From Nesterenkonia sandarakina (GTDB lineage Bacteria > Actinomycetota > Actinomycetes > Actinomycetales > Micrococcaceae): a DNA stretch of 64,000 bases. Numbering within the stretch: the stretch's first letter is position 1; each line of letters begins with the position of its first letter. Both the position numbers and the translations under genes were made by a program. The DNA is taken from contig NZ_PVTY01000013.1 of NCBI RefSeq assembly GCF_003003175.1, positions 37,883-101,882 on the forward strand, read 5' to 3'. The notes under the pieces are model-generated. The model made no database searches. It was not told the DNA's origin and saw only the letters and a list, made by a program, of their open reading frames with translations. Shown here piece by piece: positions 52,682 to 63,718 of the stretch.

Positions 52682-54223
52682 TCAGTGGTTTTCGGGGTAG
52701 GCCTGGGACTCGGTGCCCGGGGTGTAGCGGCGCAGCATCCAGGAGGACGCGACGGCGGCGAGCACCATCACCACGGCGACGCCGATGAGCACGCCCAGGT
52801 AGGCGACGTCGAAGGCCTCCGCGGCGGCGGCCATCGCGGGGGCGTCCCCGGACTCGAGCACCGCAGCCGGGGCCTGGCCGGCATACTGCTCAGCGCCGGC
52901 GGGCAGCACCAGCACCCGGGTGTAGACGAAGGTGAGCAGGCTGCCCAGCAGCGCCACCCCGACCAGTCCGCCGAACTCGTAGGAGACCTCCTCGATGGAG
53001 GCAGCCATCCCGGCGCGGCGCGGCGGGACGTTGCCCATGATCGCGGTGGAGGCGACCGACATGGAGGCACCCAGTCCGGCGCCGAGCACGCCGAAGCTGG
53101 TCACCAGCAGCACCAGCGAGTCGTCCAGCACCGCGTAGATCGAGCCCAGGGCGCCGACGGCGGCCAGCGCCATGCCCCCGCCGATCAGCGTGAGCAGCCC
53201 GGCGCGGTGCAGGATCGCGCCGCCGAACAGCGCGAAGGGCAGCGAGCCCAGCGCCAGGGCGGAGACGATCAGTCCGGCGTCGAGCGGGGAAAAGCCCTCC
53301 ACCAGCTGGAAGCGCTGGGTGGTGCCCAGCTGGACCCCGACGATGGCGAAGATGCTGGCGCCCGCGGCGATCACGCCGCCGCTGAACCCGCGGTTGCGGA
53401 AGATCGTGAAGTCAACCAGCGGCTCGGCGGTGCGGGTGAGCCGGATCTGACGTCGGGCGAAGAAGGTGAGCATGACCGCGGCGACGACGACGGAGACGAC
53501 GAAGCGCACCCAGTCCACCGGGGTCTCGGCGATGGTCTTGATCGCCAGCACGGCGGCGGTCAGTCCGATCATCACCTGCGCGGAGGAGAGCCAGTCCCAG
53601 TGCCGCCCCGGGTTGGCGATGTTCGCCGGGCCGACCACCAGCATCAGCACCAGGGCGCCCGCGACGATCGGCACGTTGACCAGGAACACCGAGCCCCACC
53701 AGAAGAACTCCAGCAGCACGCCGGAGACGATCGGGCCCAGCGCCATGCCCACGGTGGCCACGGCGGCCCAGATGGCGATGGCCATATTGCGCTCGCGCTC
53801 CACCGAGAAGGTGAGCCGGATCAGCGCCAGGGTGGCGGGCATCATCGCGGCGGCGCCCACGGCGAGCAGCGCACGGGAGGCGATGAGCATCTCGGAGCTG
53901 CCGGAGAAGGCGGCCAGGATCGAGGCCACGCCGAAGATGCCCAGGCCCACCTGGAAGATCCGTTTGTGTCCGAACCGGTCCCCCAGCGCGCCGGAGCCGG
54001 GCAGCAGCCCGGCGATCACCAACGGATAGGCATTGATGATCCACAGCTGCTGCGAGGAGGACGCGCCGAGCTCCGCGGTCAGCGTGGGCAGGGCGGTGTA
54101 GAGGATCGTGTTGTCCAGGGCGATCAGGAACAGCGCCGAGGAGACGATGGCGAGCATGGTCCAGCGCTGCCACGCGCTCAGGGCGCGTCGCTGATCAGCG
54201 TGCACGGAAGGAAGGGTCATCAC
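52682..54223 (-). CDS. MFS drug transporter, DHA2 (14-helix) family
   Basis: A 513-residue membrane protein: LFLIALDNTILYTALPTL is motif D1 of the EmrB/QacA group, followed by QLWIINAYPLVIAGLLPGSGALGDRFGHKRIF with motif A. Fourteen hydrophobic segments are visible. It should export drugs or toxic compounds by proton antiport. The start is GTG 54223 or ATG 54220 (MTLPSV). A TetR operator overlaps the promoter just upstream and the repressor gene follows downstream. Confidence 0.92.
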   Translation of the reverse strand: MMTLPSVHADQRRALSAWQRWTMLAIVSSALFLIALDNTILYTALPTLTAELGASSSQQLWIINAYPLVIAGLLPGSGALGDRFGHKRIFQVGLGIFGVASILAAFSGSSEMLIASRALLAVGAAAMMPATLALIRLTFSVERERNMAIAIWAAVATVGMALGPIVSGVLLEFFWWGSVFLVNVPIVAGALVLMLVVGPANIANPGRHWDWLSSAQVMIGLTAAVLAIKTIAETPVDWVRFVVSVVVAAVMLTFFARRQIRLTRTAEPLVDFTIFRNRGFSGGVIAAGASIFAIVGVQLGTTQRFQLVEGFSPLDAGLIVSALALGSLPFALFGGAILHRAGLLTLIGGGMALAAVGALGSIYAVLDDSLVLLVTSFGVLGAGLGASMSVASTAIMGNVPPRRAGMAASIEEVSYEFGGLVGVALLGSLLTFVYTRVLVLPAGAEQYAGQAPAAVLESGDAPAMAAAAEAFDVAYLGVLIGVAVVMVLAAVASSWMLRRYTPGTESQAYPENH

Positions 54224-54227
54224 CCGA

Positions 54228-54257
54228 GTAACTATACTATACGTACGGTACAGTTAC
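54228..54257. promoter_or_regulatory. TetR-type operator over the MFS promoter
   Basis: The left half GTAACTATACTATAC (54228-54242) matches the complement of the right half (54243-54257) at 12 of 15 positions. On the minus strand a TATAGT -10 lies inside it, so binding would block transcription of the MFS-TetR-LysE genes. The right half also contains the Sir2 stop codon (54254-54256). Confidence 0.75.
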
Positions 54258-55213
54258 TGGTGAGCTTGCTCACCCAGCAGCGCGTCCAGCGACTGCAGCG
54301 CCGGAGTGATCCGGGTGCGCCAGCGCCAGTCCGCCTTGGCGTCTGCGCGGGAGGGTCCGCCGTTGATCACGCCGATCTGACGGTTCGACTGATGCATGGT
54401 CAGCGCGATCTTGAACCCGCTCATCACCGCCATGGAGCTGCCGACCACCAGCAGCGCGGAGGAGGCGGCGACAAGCTTCTCGACCGCGGCCTTGCGCTCG
54501 GCCGGCACCGACTCGCCGAAGTACACGACGTCGGGCTTGAGCTTCTCCGAGCCGCAGACCAGGCAGGTGACCATGTGGAACTTCTCGATCCAGGACTGGT
54601 CCAGGGTGACGTCGCCGTCGGGGTTCACGTTCTCCGCGGCGGCGAAGGCGGCCTCGGCGTATCCGGGGTTCGCCTCCTGCAGCCGGGCGTCCAGGGAGGA
54701 TCGGGTCTCGCGGTTGCCGCAGTTCAGGCAGATCACGGAGTCCATGTCGCCGTGCAGGTGGATCACCGGGTCTGCCCCGGCGGCGCGGTGGAGTCCATCG
54801 ACGTTCTGCGTGATCAGGCCGCTGAGCATGCCGGATGACTGCCAGTCGGCGAGCAGCCGGTGGGCCTCGTTGGGCTCGGCCCGGTGCATCTGCCGCCAGC
54901 CGACGAAGCCTCGGGCCCAGTAGCGACGGCGCGAGGCGGCGTCGTGCTGGAACTCCTGGTAGGTCATCGGTCGGTGCCGATGCAGCGAGCCCTGGGGTCC
55001 GCGATAGTCCGGGATGCCGGAGTCGGTGGAGACGCCGGCGCCGGTGACCGCGAGGACGTCGCCCCGCTCGAGCATCGCTCGGATGCCTTCGCGCGCGATC
55101 TCGTCGGACTGAGGCTCGGCGGTGTCCTCCACCACTCGGGCTATCGAGCGGAGAGCTGCCTTATGGGCATTCTCGACAGGCTTGGTGAAGGCCGACTGGG
55201 TGGGCTCTTCCAC
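54254..55213 (-). CDS. Sir2-family NAD-dependent protein deacylase
   Basis: A 319-residue sirtuin: NAD-binding AVTGAGVSTDSGIPDYRGPQG, LITQNVDGLHRAAG, catalytic His in VIHLHGD, zinc Cys pairs CLNCG and CLVCG, and LLVVGSSMAVMSGF. It removes acyl groups from lysines; acetyl-CoA synthetase is a classic target, and acs lies elsewhere in this window. The GTG start is four bases after the DUF3073 stop, suggesting cotranscription. Confidence 0.93.
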   Translation of the reverse strand: MEEPTQSAFTKPVENAHKAALRSIARVVEDTAEPQSDEIAREGIRAMLERGDVLAVTGAGVSTDSGIPDYRGPQGSLHRHRPMTYQEFQHDAASRRRYWARGFVGWRQMHRAEPNEAHRLLADWQSSGMLSGLITQNVDGLHRAAGADPVIHLHGDMDSVICLNCGNRETRSSLDARLQEANPGYAEAAFAAAENVNPDGDVTLDQSWIEKFHMVTCLVCGSEKLKPDVVYFGESVPAERKAAVEKLVAASSALLVVGSSMAVMSGFKIALTMHQSNRQIGVINGGPSRADAKADWRWRTRITPALQSLDALLGEQAHQ

Positions 55214-55216
55214 GGG

Positions 55217-55420
55217 TCAGCGCCCGTACTTATCCTCGTACGGGTCAAAGCCGCTGCTGCGCTCTTCGGTGTCCGGGCGCACTGGGCGGCTGGACGACTC
55301 TCGTTCACCACGGGTTTTGGCGAGCTCTCTCTCAAGAGCAGTCAGGTCGGTGTCCGGAGTGTAGTACTTGATCTCCCGAGCCTGCTTCGTAGCTTTCGCC
55401 TTCTGACGGCCACGCCCCAT
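55217..55420 (-). CDS. DUF3073 small protein
   Basis: The ATG at 55420 gives 67 residues beginning MGRGRQKAKATKQAREIKYY and continuing TPDTDLTALERELA, the DUF3073 pattern of actinobacteria; GAGGGGG lies upstream. The basic N-terminus and acidic C-terminus (RSSGFDPYEDKYGR) suggest a nucleic-acid- or ribosome-associated protein, but the function is unknown. An in-frame start at 55468 lacks support. Confidence 0.9.
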   Translation of the reverse strand: MGRGRQKAKATKQAREIKYYTPDTDLTALERELAKTRGERESSSRPVRPDTEERSSGFDPYEDKYGR

Positions 55421-55691
55421 AAGCGAGACCCCCTCTGTCTTCTCGTGTCCCTGTGCGATGCCGGGCATGGGCTATCGCGGGATTAGCTGTATATGAAGTA
55501 GTTCGTGATCCCTAGGTTAACATGACTGGCGCTGCGTCGTCGCCCGATCGATGCTCAGGGTCAGCACGATCACACGTTTTACGCCTCTTCGAAGCAGGTC
55601 AGCCACCCGGTACAACGCCGCGACGGCGCAGTCTGTTCCACACCATCAACCCGGGCTCCAGGCAGGGCTGGACCTCTCTCGGCAGGCGGTG

Positions 55692-55697
55692 GAGAAT
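55692..55697 (+). promoter_or_regulatory. Predicted -10 (GAGAAT) before the alkyltransferase
   Basis: GAGAAT ends seven bases before the ATG at 55705; there is no Shine-Dalgarno. Confidence 0.35.
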
Positions 55698-55704
55698 TCG
55701 GATT

Positions 55705-56310
55705 ATGACTGACGCACCGCCCCTTCCGGAGTCCCATCTGCCCGAGCTGCGCTGGTGCTCGGCCTCCCTGGAGGGGCTCGGCGCGATCGTGGTCATCTAC
55801 TCCCCCGAGGATGAGGCCATCCGGGCCGCCTCGCTGGCCCAGGCCGCCGGGGACGAGCCGGAGGTCGCCGCGATCGGGCGGGTCCTGGAGCAGCTGATGG
55901 ACCAGCTGGAGGTCCTGGCGCCGGCCACTGCGGCTCGCGAGATGAAGCCGCTGCCCGCAGAGCGGGGCACGGTGCCCGAGGCGGTGGCCGCCTACGCCGC
56001 AGGCCATCACACCGCGCTGGATGAGCTGACCGTGGTGCAGCCCGGTTCGGCCTACCGCCAGGAGGTCTGGGCGGCGATGCGTGAGATCCCGGCCGGAGAG
56101 ACCGTGTCCTACGCGGAGCTCGCCCAGATGGCCGGCCGGCCGCTGGCGCACCGGGCCGCGGCCAGCGCGTGTGCGAACAACCTGGTCGCCTTCGCGGTCC
56201 CGTGTCACCGCGTGATCCGCTCCGACGGGGCCCTGGGCGGCTACGGCTTCGGCGGCATCGAGACCAAACGAGCACTCCTGGTCCGCGAGGGCCTGCTCCT
56301 GACCCGCTGA
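55705..56310 (+). CDS. ogt: Methylated-DNA-[protein]-cysteine S-methyltransferase
   Basis: A 201-residue DNA repair protein. The C-terminal domain has YRQEVWAAMREIPAGETVSYAELAQMAGRP, then the active site VAFAVPCHRVIRSDGALGGYGFG with the acceptor Cys in PCHRV. It removes O6-alkyl groups from guanine in a suicide reaction. The ATG at 55705 gives the normal length and fits a leaderless -10; an in-frame ATG at 55522 would add 61 unlikely residues. It is followed by a dispersed repeat. Confidence 0.93.
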   Translation: MTDAPPLPESHLPELRWCSASLEGLGAIVVIYSPEDEAIRAASLAQAAGDEPEVAAIGRVLEQLMDQLEVLAPATAAREMKPLPAERGTVPEAVAAYAAGHHTALDELTVVQPGSAYRQEVWAAMREIPAGETVSYAELAQMAGRPLAHRAAASACANNLVAFAVPCHRVIRSDGALGGYGFGGIETKRALLVREGLLLTR

Positions 56311-56330
56311 CCCTCTTCCCGGGTGGCATC

Positions 56331-56385
56331 CTTCCCGGGTGGTTGCAGATTCCGGTCGTGACGTAGGGACCGGAGAACGCAACTG
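56331..56385. repeat. Degenerate copy of an intergenic inverted repeat
   Basis: CGGGTGGTTGCAGATTCCGG, then a GTGACGTA centre, then CCGGAGAACGCAACT. It matches the perfect hairpin at 57101-57156 but has lost several pairings. It lies between the alkyltransferase and DHFR-like genes. Confidence 0.75.
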
Positions 56386-56502
56386 ACCTAGAAGACTGGC
56401 TCGGAGAATGGACCGGGAGGCTCGACGCGGCTTCTGGCCCTTGAGTCGTGACACCCCACCGACCCCTGATGCAGACTCGGCCTTTTCGGCAGAGGAGGAT
56501 GC

Positions 56503-57078
56503 ATGAGCAGGGAATTGGTGTGGACCGGATTCATGACGCTCGACGGGATCATCGACTCCCCCGGCGGCAGCAGCGAGGGGCACCCCAGCGGCGGGTGGGT
56601 GCTGGGCACGGAGTTTCTGCCGGAGGCGTTCGCGCTCAAGGGCGAGGAGCTGGAGGAGACGACGGCGCTGATGTTCGGCCGGCGCAGCTACGAGGCCTTC
56701 GCTCCGATCTGGGCCGAGTCCGAGGACCACGCGGGCTACAAGGACCTGCCGAAGTACGTGGTCTCGACGAGCCTGAGCGAGAACGCCCTGGTCGAGAACT
56801 GGGGACCGATCAGCCTGTTGCGATCCACCGAGGACATCGCCGCACTCAAGGACGACGACGGCGGCGCGATCTTCATCCACGGCAGCGCCGAACTGGCGCG
56901 GAGTCTGATGGCTGCCGGCCTGATCGACCGATACAACCTGCTGATCTTCCCGGTGCTGCTGGGGACCGGGAAACGGCTCTTCACCATGGAGAACCGCGAC
57001 GCGACGAAGCTGAGCCTGCGCGAGTCGGACCACTACGCCAACGGGGTCATCAAGGCCGTCTACGACGTCCGGCACTGA
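56503..57078 (+). CDS. Dihydrofolate-reductase-family (RibD C-terminal) protein
   Basis: A 191-residue reductase-fold protein: TGFMTLDGIIDSPGG, LMFGRRSYEAFAPIW, KYVVSTSLSE, IFIHGSAELARSLMAAGLIDRYNLLIFPVLLGTGKRLF. This is the pattern of RibD C-terminal/YyaP proteins, which bind NADPH; most have no proven substrate. GAGGAGGATGC precedes the ATG. It is bracketed by two copies of an intergenic palindromic repeat. Confidence 0.9.
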   Translation: MSRELVWTGFMTLDGIIDSPGGSSEGHPSGGWVLGTEFLPEAFALKGEELEETTALMFGRRSYEAFAPIWAESEDHAGYKDLPKYVVSTSLSENALVENWGPISLLRSTEDIAALKDDDGGAIFIHGSAELARSLMAAGLIDRYNLLIFPVLLGTGKRLFTMENRDATKLSLRESDHYANGVIKAVYDVRH

Positions 57079-57100
57079 TGCCGGATGCAGCCCGGGCTTC

Positions 57101-57156
57101 CTGGGTGGTTGCGGTCTCCGGCGGTGACGTACCGACCGGAGACCGCAACCACCCAG
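57101..57156. terminator. Perfect 21-base-arm hairpin, second copy of the intergenic repeat
   Basis: Arms at 57101-57121 and 57136-57156 are perfectly complementary, with a 14-base loop containing GTGACGTA. It sits between the convergent DHFR-like gene and clpB and may terminate both. The loop motif is shared with the copy at 56331. Confidence 0.8.
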
Positions 57157-57169
57157 GACGGGCAGCAGG

Positions 57170-59779
<2,610 letters not shown>

Positions 59780-59832
59780 GTCTGCCCCTCCCAGTGCGTG
59801 AGGACGCCGGTTGCACGACGGCGCCGAATAAA

Positions 59833-59853
59833 CTTGAGTGTACATTACTCAAC
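59833..59853. promoter_or_regulatory. HAIR operator (HspR site) of clpB
   Basis: CTTGAGT, seven bases, then ACTCAAC: the HspR-associated inverted repeat CTTGAGT-N7-ACTCAAG with one mismatch. A further TTTGAGT half-site follows directly. It is 54 bases upstream of the clpB ATG. Confidence 0.88.
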
Positions 59854-59932
59854 TTTGAGTTGGGAGGAAGTATTCCTTCCGCCGCGTGGGGCGCATCAGC
59901 AATCGGGCGGCTGTAGGATCCCGCTAAGTTGG

Positions 59933-59989
59933 CAGTAGTGTCATCTATTTGACAGCGGCGTGTCAGTAGTCTCATCTATTTGACAGTGG
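59933..59989. repeat. Paired terminal repeats of a Tn7-like element
   Basis: Two 23-base direct repeats starting at 59933 and 59964 (period 31) differ at one position. Each contains TCATCTATTTGACAG. The first copy has the inner dyad TGTCA/TGACA, altered to TCTCA/TGACA in the second. The sequence from 59939 begins TGTCATC, the TGT start expected of a Tn7-like left end. These are likely TnsB-binding sites. Confidence 0.75.
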
Positions 59990-60003
59990 GGCAGACTTAG
60001 CAT

Positions 60004-60738
60004 GTGAGCACTCGCGAGGATTCCTTGCGGTATTGCAATGTCGCCGGTGACGAGGTCACCACGACTTGGGATCTGGCACGCGCCCACGACATCGTCGATG
60101 GCCTCCCTGTTCGCATCCCGCCCAGCTTCCGGCGGCAACGAAGCTACCCAGGCCTGTTTTGGGCCTCGACACATCGTCGGATGCTGGTCTACGAGAGCTT
60201 GCTTGAGCTCGACCGCCTATGGCTCGCAGATTTCGACCCCACAGTTGAGCGGATCGCAACCCAACCTTTCGAGGTCAAAAGCGGAAATGGTCTCGACGCG
60301 TTCAAACACGTACCCGACATCATGCTCGTCGAAGCGGACAATACCGTCACGGTCATTGATGTGAAGCCAGAGGGTTTCATCAGCAAACCCGCGGTCAAAG
60401 CGCAGTTCGACCGAACCCGGAGTCTTTGCCGGACGAAGGGTTGGAATTATGAGGTGTTCACCGGAGGTGACCCTGTTGAACTCCGCAACGTCCGCGCCCT
60501 CGCGATCGGAAGACACCGAGAACGCATACCCCCAGAACACGTTCAAGAGGCCCGAGTCGCTCTTCTCAGCCGTAGCGTCGCCCTGGGTGACGCTATAGCG
60601 CGCAGACCTGCGTCTTGCGAAGAAAACATGTGGCGCGTCGCAGTCCTTAGCTGCATTTGGTTCGGCGAAGTAGAAGCCGACCTTCGAGTCCCCCTCAGCG
60701 CCCGGACAATACTCAGCCCCAGACATCAGGCGACGTGA
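60004..60738 (+). CDS. tnsA: TnsA-like transposase endonuclease subunit
   Basis: A 244-residue protein from a GTG at 60004, about 15 bases after the terminal repeats. It shows the TnsA fold: MLVYESLLELDRLW with Glu64, KHVPDIMLVE with Asp105 and TVIDVKPEG with Asp119/Lys121, a PD-(D/E)xK nuclease centre. TnsA cuts the 5' ends of the transposon so that it moves by cut-and-paste. A C-terminal helical part (about 165-244) may contact TnsC. Its stop overlaps the tnsB start (TGATG). No strong Shine-Dalgarno is present. Confidence 0.88.
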   Translation: MSTREDSLRYCNVAGDEVTTTWDLARAHDIVDGLPVRIPPSFRRQRSYPGLFWASTHRRMLVYESLLELDRLWLADFDPTVERIATQPFEVKSGNGLDAFKHVPDIMLVEADNTVTVIDVKPEGFISKPAVKAQFDRTRSLCRTKGWNYEVFTGGDPVELRNVRALAIGRHRERIPPEHVQEARVALLSRSVALGDAIARRPASCEENMWRVAVLSCIWFGEVEADLRVPLSARTILSPRHQAT

Positions 60739-62720
60739 TGGAACCTCAATACCTCGATCTCTCAGTGGGGTCCCGGATTTGGCACGACGGGAGCGCCTGG
60801 ACTGTCGTCGAGCACGACGGAACCAGTGTGACTCTCCGCTCGGGAGACCACCTGAAAAGGGTTCATGGGACTTCCCTCGTGGATGTCGCTGAACCACTCG
60901 ATGATTCCGAGACCCCGCGCGACGACTCAGAGCTACACGCCGTAATCCTCGGTGCTCTGAGCTCAACCCAGCGCACAGAGCTCGAACGACAGGCACATGT
61001 ATTTGACGAGCTCATTTTTGATGCGACTCAGACACCAACGAACGACCTCTACCGAGCTGTGGCGGACGAGCTTGGAATTTCGCTCCGGACTGCCTATCGA
61101 CGTGGCCAGAGATACGCGGCGGAGGGACTCGTGGGCCTAGTTGACTCTCGACTAATTCGTCCTCGACGCCACTCAGTCGACCCGCAATGGGATACCGCGT
61201 GCATCGAGGTGCTCGAGAGCTATCGCGATCGGTCAAACCCGACGATGAAGGCAGTACTGGAAAAGACCAATGCACTCTTCGGTGACCAGAACCCTCAGGG
61301 AGTCGCACCCTCACGGTCGGTAGCATATCGGCGCATTCAGGAATTAGACGCAGGGCGCTACACCTTCGGGGCGGCTAAACAACGACGATCCGTGGCGCAG
61401 CGACCTCAGGGCATGTTCGGCCGGCTGAGGGCTGACAGACCTGGCCAGTACGTCGTTCTGGATACAACCCGACTGGACGTGTTCGCTATGGAGCCGGTTA
61501 CCGGCCGGTGGCTGAACACGGAACTCACCGTGGCGATGGATTTGTACTCCCGATGCATCCTCGGCCTTGTGCTGCGCGTCGAGTCGACAACGGCCCAAGA
61601 CGTTGCGTCGGTGCTCTACCAAGTCGTCACGCCACAGCGATGGGGCCCCGTGACCGGCGACGCGCCACCACCTTACGCAGGGGTTCCGGACAACCTCATA
61701 ACTCAATCCACCGGCGCCTTGCCCGACACAGTTGTTGTCGACCACGGCAAAATTTATCTGGCAGCACGGACTAAAGGCGTATGCCAGCGGCTCGGAATCA
61801 ACATCCAACCAGCAATCCCCCACAAACCGACCGACAAGCCAACGGTCGAGAGATTCTTCCGAACCCTCCGCCAGCAACTCCTGGAACATCTGCCCGCTTA
61901 CAAAGGACCCGATGTCTACTCACGAGGGAAGAATGTGGAGAACGGGGCCTTCTACTACGTATCGGAGCTCGAAACGATAATTCGAGAATGGGTAGGCATC
62001 TACCATCACACTGCCCATCGCGGACTCTGCGATCCCCACCTCCCTGAGGTTCAACTATCGCCTGCGGAAATGTTTGCTCGCGGAGTCGCCAACGCCGGTG
62101 TACTTAGACTCCCCGCCAGCCAAGATCTGCGCATGGAGTTCCTCGACGTAGCGTGGCGGACCATCCAGCATTACGGTGTCGAAATCGATGGGCGGCGCTA
62201 CGACGGGCCGAGCTTGAACCTCTATCGGGGCACGAAGTCCACGTACGGGGGCGCACATCCAGGACACTGGCCGTTCATGGTGGACCTGGACGACGTGCGC
62301 AAAATCTTCTTCCAGGACCCCGTCACGCGAACATGGCACGGACTCGATTGGGAACATGCACCCGGTCTGGACGCGCCCTTCAGCGCTGAAGCGGCGAAAT
62401 ACACTCGCCAATTGAGCGTTAAGGCAAATCGTCACGTGGACCCCGGAGGCGCGATCGCAGAGCTGTTGCAGCGACACAGCAAAGGTGTCATCACGGAGAA
62501 GCGGGAACGGAATCTCGCGCGTCGCCTCGCTGCCAGCTCAACCGACCACCCAAGGAAGAAGGCCAATAAGTCGAAGCCCAACGCTTCACCTGAGGTCGTC
62601 GACCTATTTGCGCACCTGGACCGTCGGCGGGAACAAGAACCAGTGGAAGACGATCTCGATGATGTCTTCTCAAAGTACGTTGCGGCGAATCCTGAGGGGA
62701 CCACGGAGGTGCTCGACTGA
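60738..62720 (+). CDS. tnsB: TnsB-like DDE transposase
   Basis: A 660-residue protein. After an N-terminal DNA-binding region (HTH-like LGISLRTAYRRGQRYAAEGLVGLVDS at about 115-140) comes an RNase-H-fold core with Asp242 in VLDTTRLD, Asp335 in VVVDHGKIY and Glu371 in TVERFFRTL. The last two are 35 residues apart, so this is a D,D(35)E enzyme of the Mu/TnsB group. A Mu-type C-terminal domain follows. It cuts and joins the 3' ends of the element. The stop overlaps the next start by one base. Confidence 0.9.
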   Translation: MEPQYLDLSVGSRIWHDGSAWTVVEHDGTSVTLRSGDHLKRVHGTSLVDVAEPLDDSETPRDDSELHAVILGALSSTQRTELERQAHVFDELIFDATQTPTNDLYRAVADELGISLRTAYRRGQRYAAEGLVGLVDSRLIRPRRHSVDPQWDTACIEVLESYRDRSNPTMKAVLEKTNALFGDQNPQGVAPSRSVAYRRIQELDAGRYTFGAAKQRRSVAQRPQGMFGRLRADRPGQYVVLDTTRLDVFAMEPVTGRWLNTELTVAMDLYSRCILGLVLRVESTTAQDVASVLYQVVTPQRWGPVTGDAPPPYAGVPDNLITQSTGALPDTVVVDHGKIYLAARTKGVCQRLGINIQPAIPHKPTDKPTVERFFRTLRQQLLEHLPAYKGPDVYSRGKNVENGAFYYVSELETIIREWVGIYHHTAHRGLCDPHLPEVQLSPAEMFARGVANAGVLRLPASQDLRMEFLDVAWRTIQHYGVEIDGRRYDGPSLNLYRGTKSTYGGAHPGHWPFMVDLDDVRKIFFQDPVTRTWHGLDWEHAPGLDAPFSAEAAKYTRQLSVKANRHVDPGGAIAELLQRHSKGVITEKRERNLARRLAASSTDHPRKKANKSKPNASPEVVDLFAHLDRRREQEPVEDDLDDVFSKYVAANPEGTTEVLD

Positions 62721-63718
62721 TGAGAAACGAATTCTCACGCTGGCTCGGCGACAACGGCGCTAGAGACTTCAACATGGCCTCAAAAGCCGGGTGGTTCGAT
62801 TTCTGCAAGTCAGGACCACGGCCGGCACCGCCTGTTGTCACGGCGGAGAGTTATGCACAGCTCAACAAGGAGGAACGCCATGACTACGAAAAGGTACGAG
62901 CGGTCTGGAACGCCAACCCACCTCCGATGAGAACCGCTCAGCTGAATCACGCCTTCGACATCTTGGACCAAGTCATGGCCTCGAACCACCGCGACAGCAA
63001 CCGCCTACGAGGTTCAGCAGTCATCGATGCCGCCCCCGCCCTGGGAAAAACGACCATCGCCACCCACTATGCCCGCAACTTTCACCTCGACAATCTCGAG
63101 GAGTACGGCAATCAGACGGTTGACGGTAGCCAGAGAATCCCGGTCGCGTTCATACCGCTGGAATCATCAGTCACGTTGAAGAGCCTCAACCAAAAAATTC
63201 TCAGCTTCTACGGCCACCCCGCTGTGCACAAGGCAACCACGTCTGGTCTGGCGGCCTTGGCCGTCGACTGTGTTCGCACCTGCCAAACCAGGCTCATCGT
63301 GATCGATGACCTCCACTTCGTCGACTTCCGGCGCCAGCGAGGGCAAGAAGTGAGCAACCATCTCAAAGGGCTCGCGAATGAGATGCCTGCGACATTCATC
63401 TACGTCGGCGTAAACCTCAGATCCAAACGATTCTTCGACGAAGGCCTCCTGGGTGAAGATGCCGCGTATGCCCAGACCTCCCGTCGTGCCACCCGAGTCC
63501 CTGTGTCTCCGTTCACCAACTTGACGACCGATGGGATGAGAGCCTGGTGCGACCTGCTGGGGGTTTTTGGGGACCACATTCTTCTGCTTAAGAAGAAACC
63601 ACACATGTTGGTACAACTCGCCAAAGAACTCTTCATCCGAACACAAGGCAACATCGGCTCACTGACTGAGTATTCGGAGGTTTGGGAGCCACCCAATATT
63701 GCCTCGGGGGGCCAGTGA
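62720..63718 (+). CDS. TnsC/TniB-like AAA ATPase, apparently 3'-truncated
   Basis: A 332-residue regulator ATPase: Walker A DAAPALGKTTIATHYA (around residues 105-115), Walker B RLIVIDDLHFVD and a sensor region FIYVGVNLRSKRFF. It should link the target to TnsA/TnsB. Similarity to the family fades after LAKELFIRTQGNIGSLTEYSE; the last dozen residues (VWEPPNIASGGQ) seem to come from the end of an IS21-type element that follows. The gene is therefore probably missing its C-terminus. The TnsD/TniQ partner, if present, lies beyond the window. Confidence 0.82.
   Translation: MRNEFSRWLGDNGARDFNMASKAGWFDFCKSGPRPAPPVVTAESYAQLNKEERHDYEKVRAVWNANPPPMRTAQLNHAFDILDQVMASNHRDSNRLRGSAVIDAAPALGKTTIATHYARNFHLDNLEEYGNQTVDGSQRIPVAFIPLESSVTLKSLNQKILSFYGHPAVHKATTSGLAALAVDCVRTCQTRLIVIDDLHFVDFRRQRGQEVSNHLKGLANEMPATFIYVGVNLRSKRFFDEGLLGEDAAYAQTSRRATRVPVSPFTNLTTDGMRAWCDLLGVFGDHILLLKKKPHMLVQLAKELFIRTQGNIGSLTEYSEVWEPPNIASGGQ

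Noticed and set aside
52685..54838. 717-codon plus-strand frame over the MFS gene
   Set aside because: Antisense shadow of a clear 14-helix transporter, low-complexity product.
59933..59989. CRISPR array
   Set aside because: Only two repeat copies with an eight-base gap and no cas genes; better explained as transposon-end sites.
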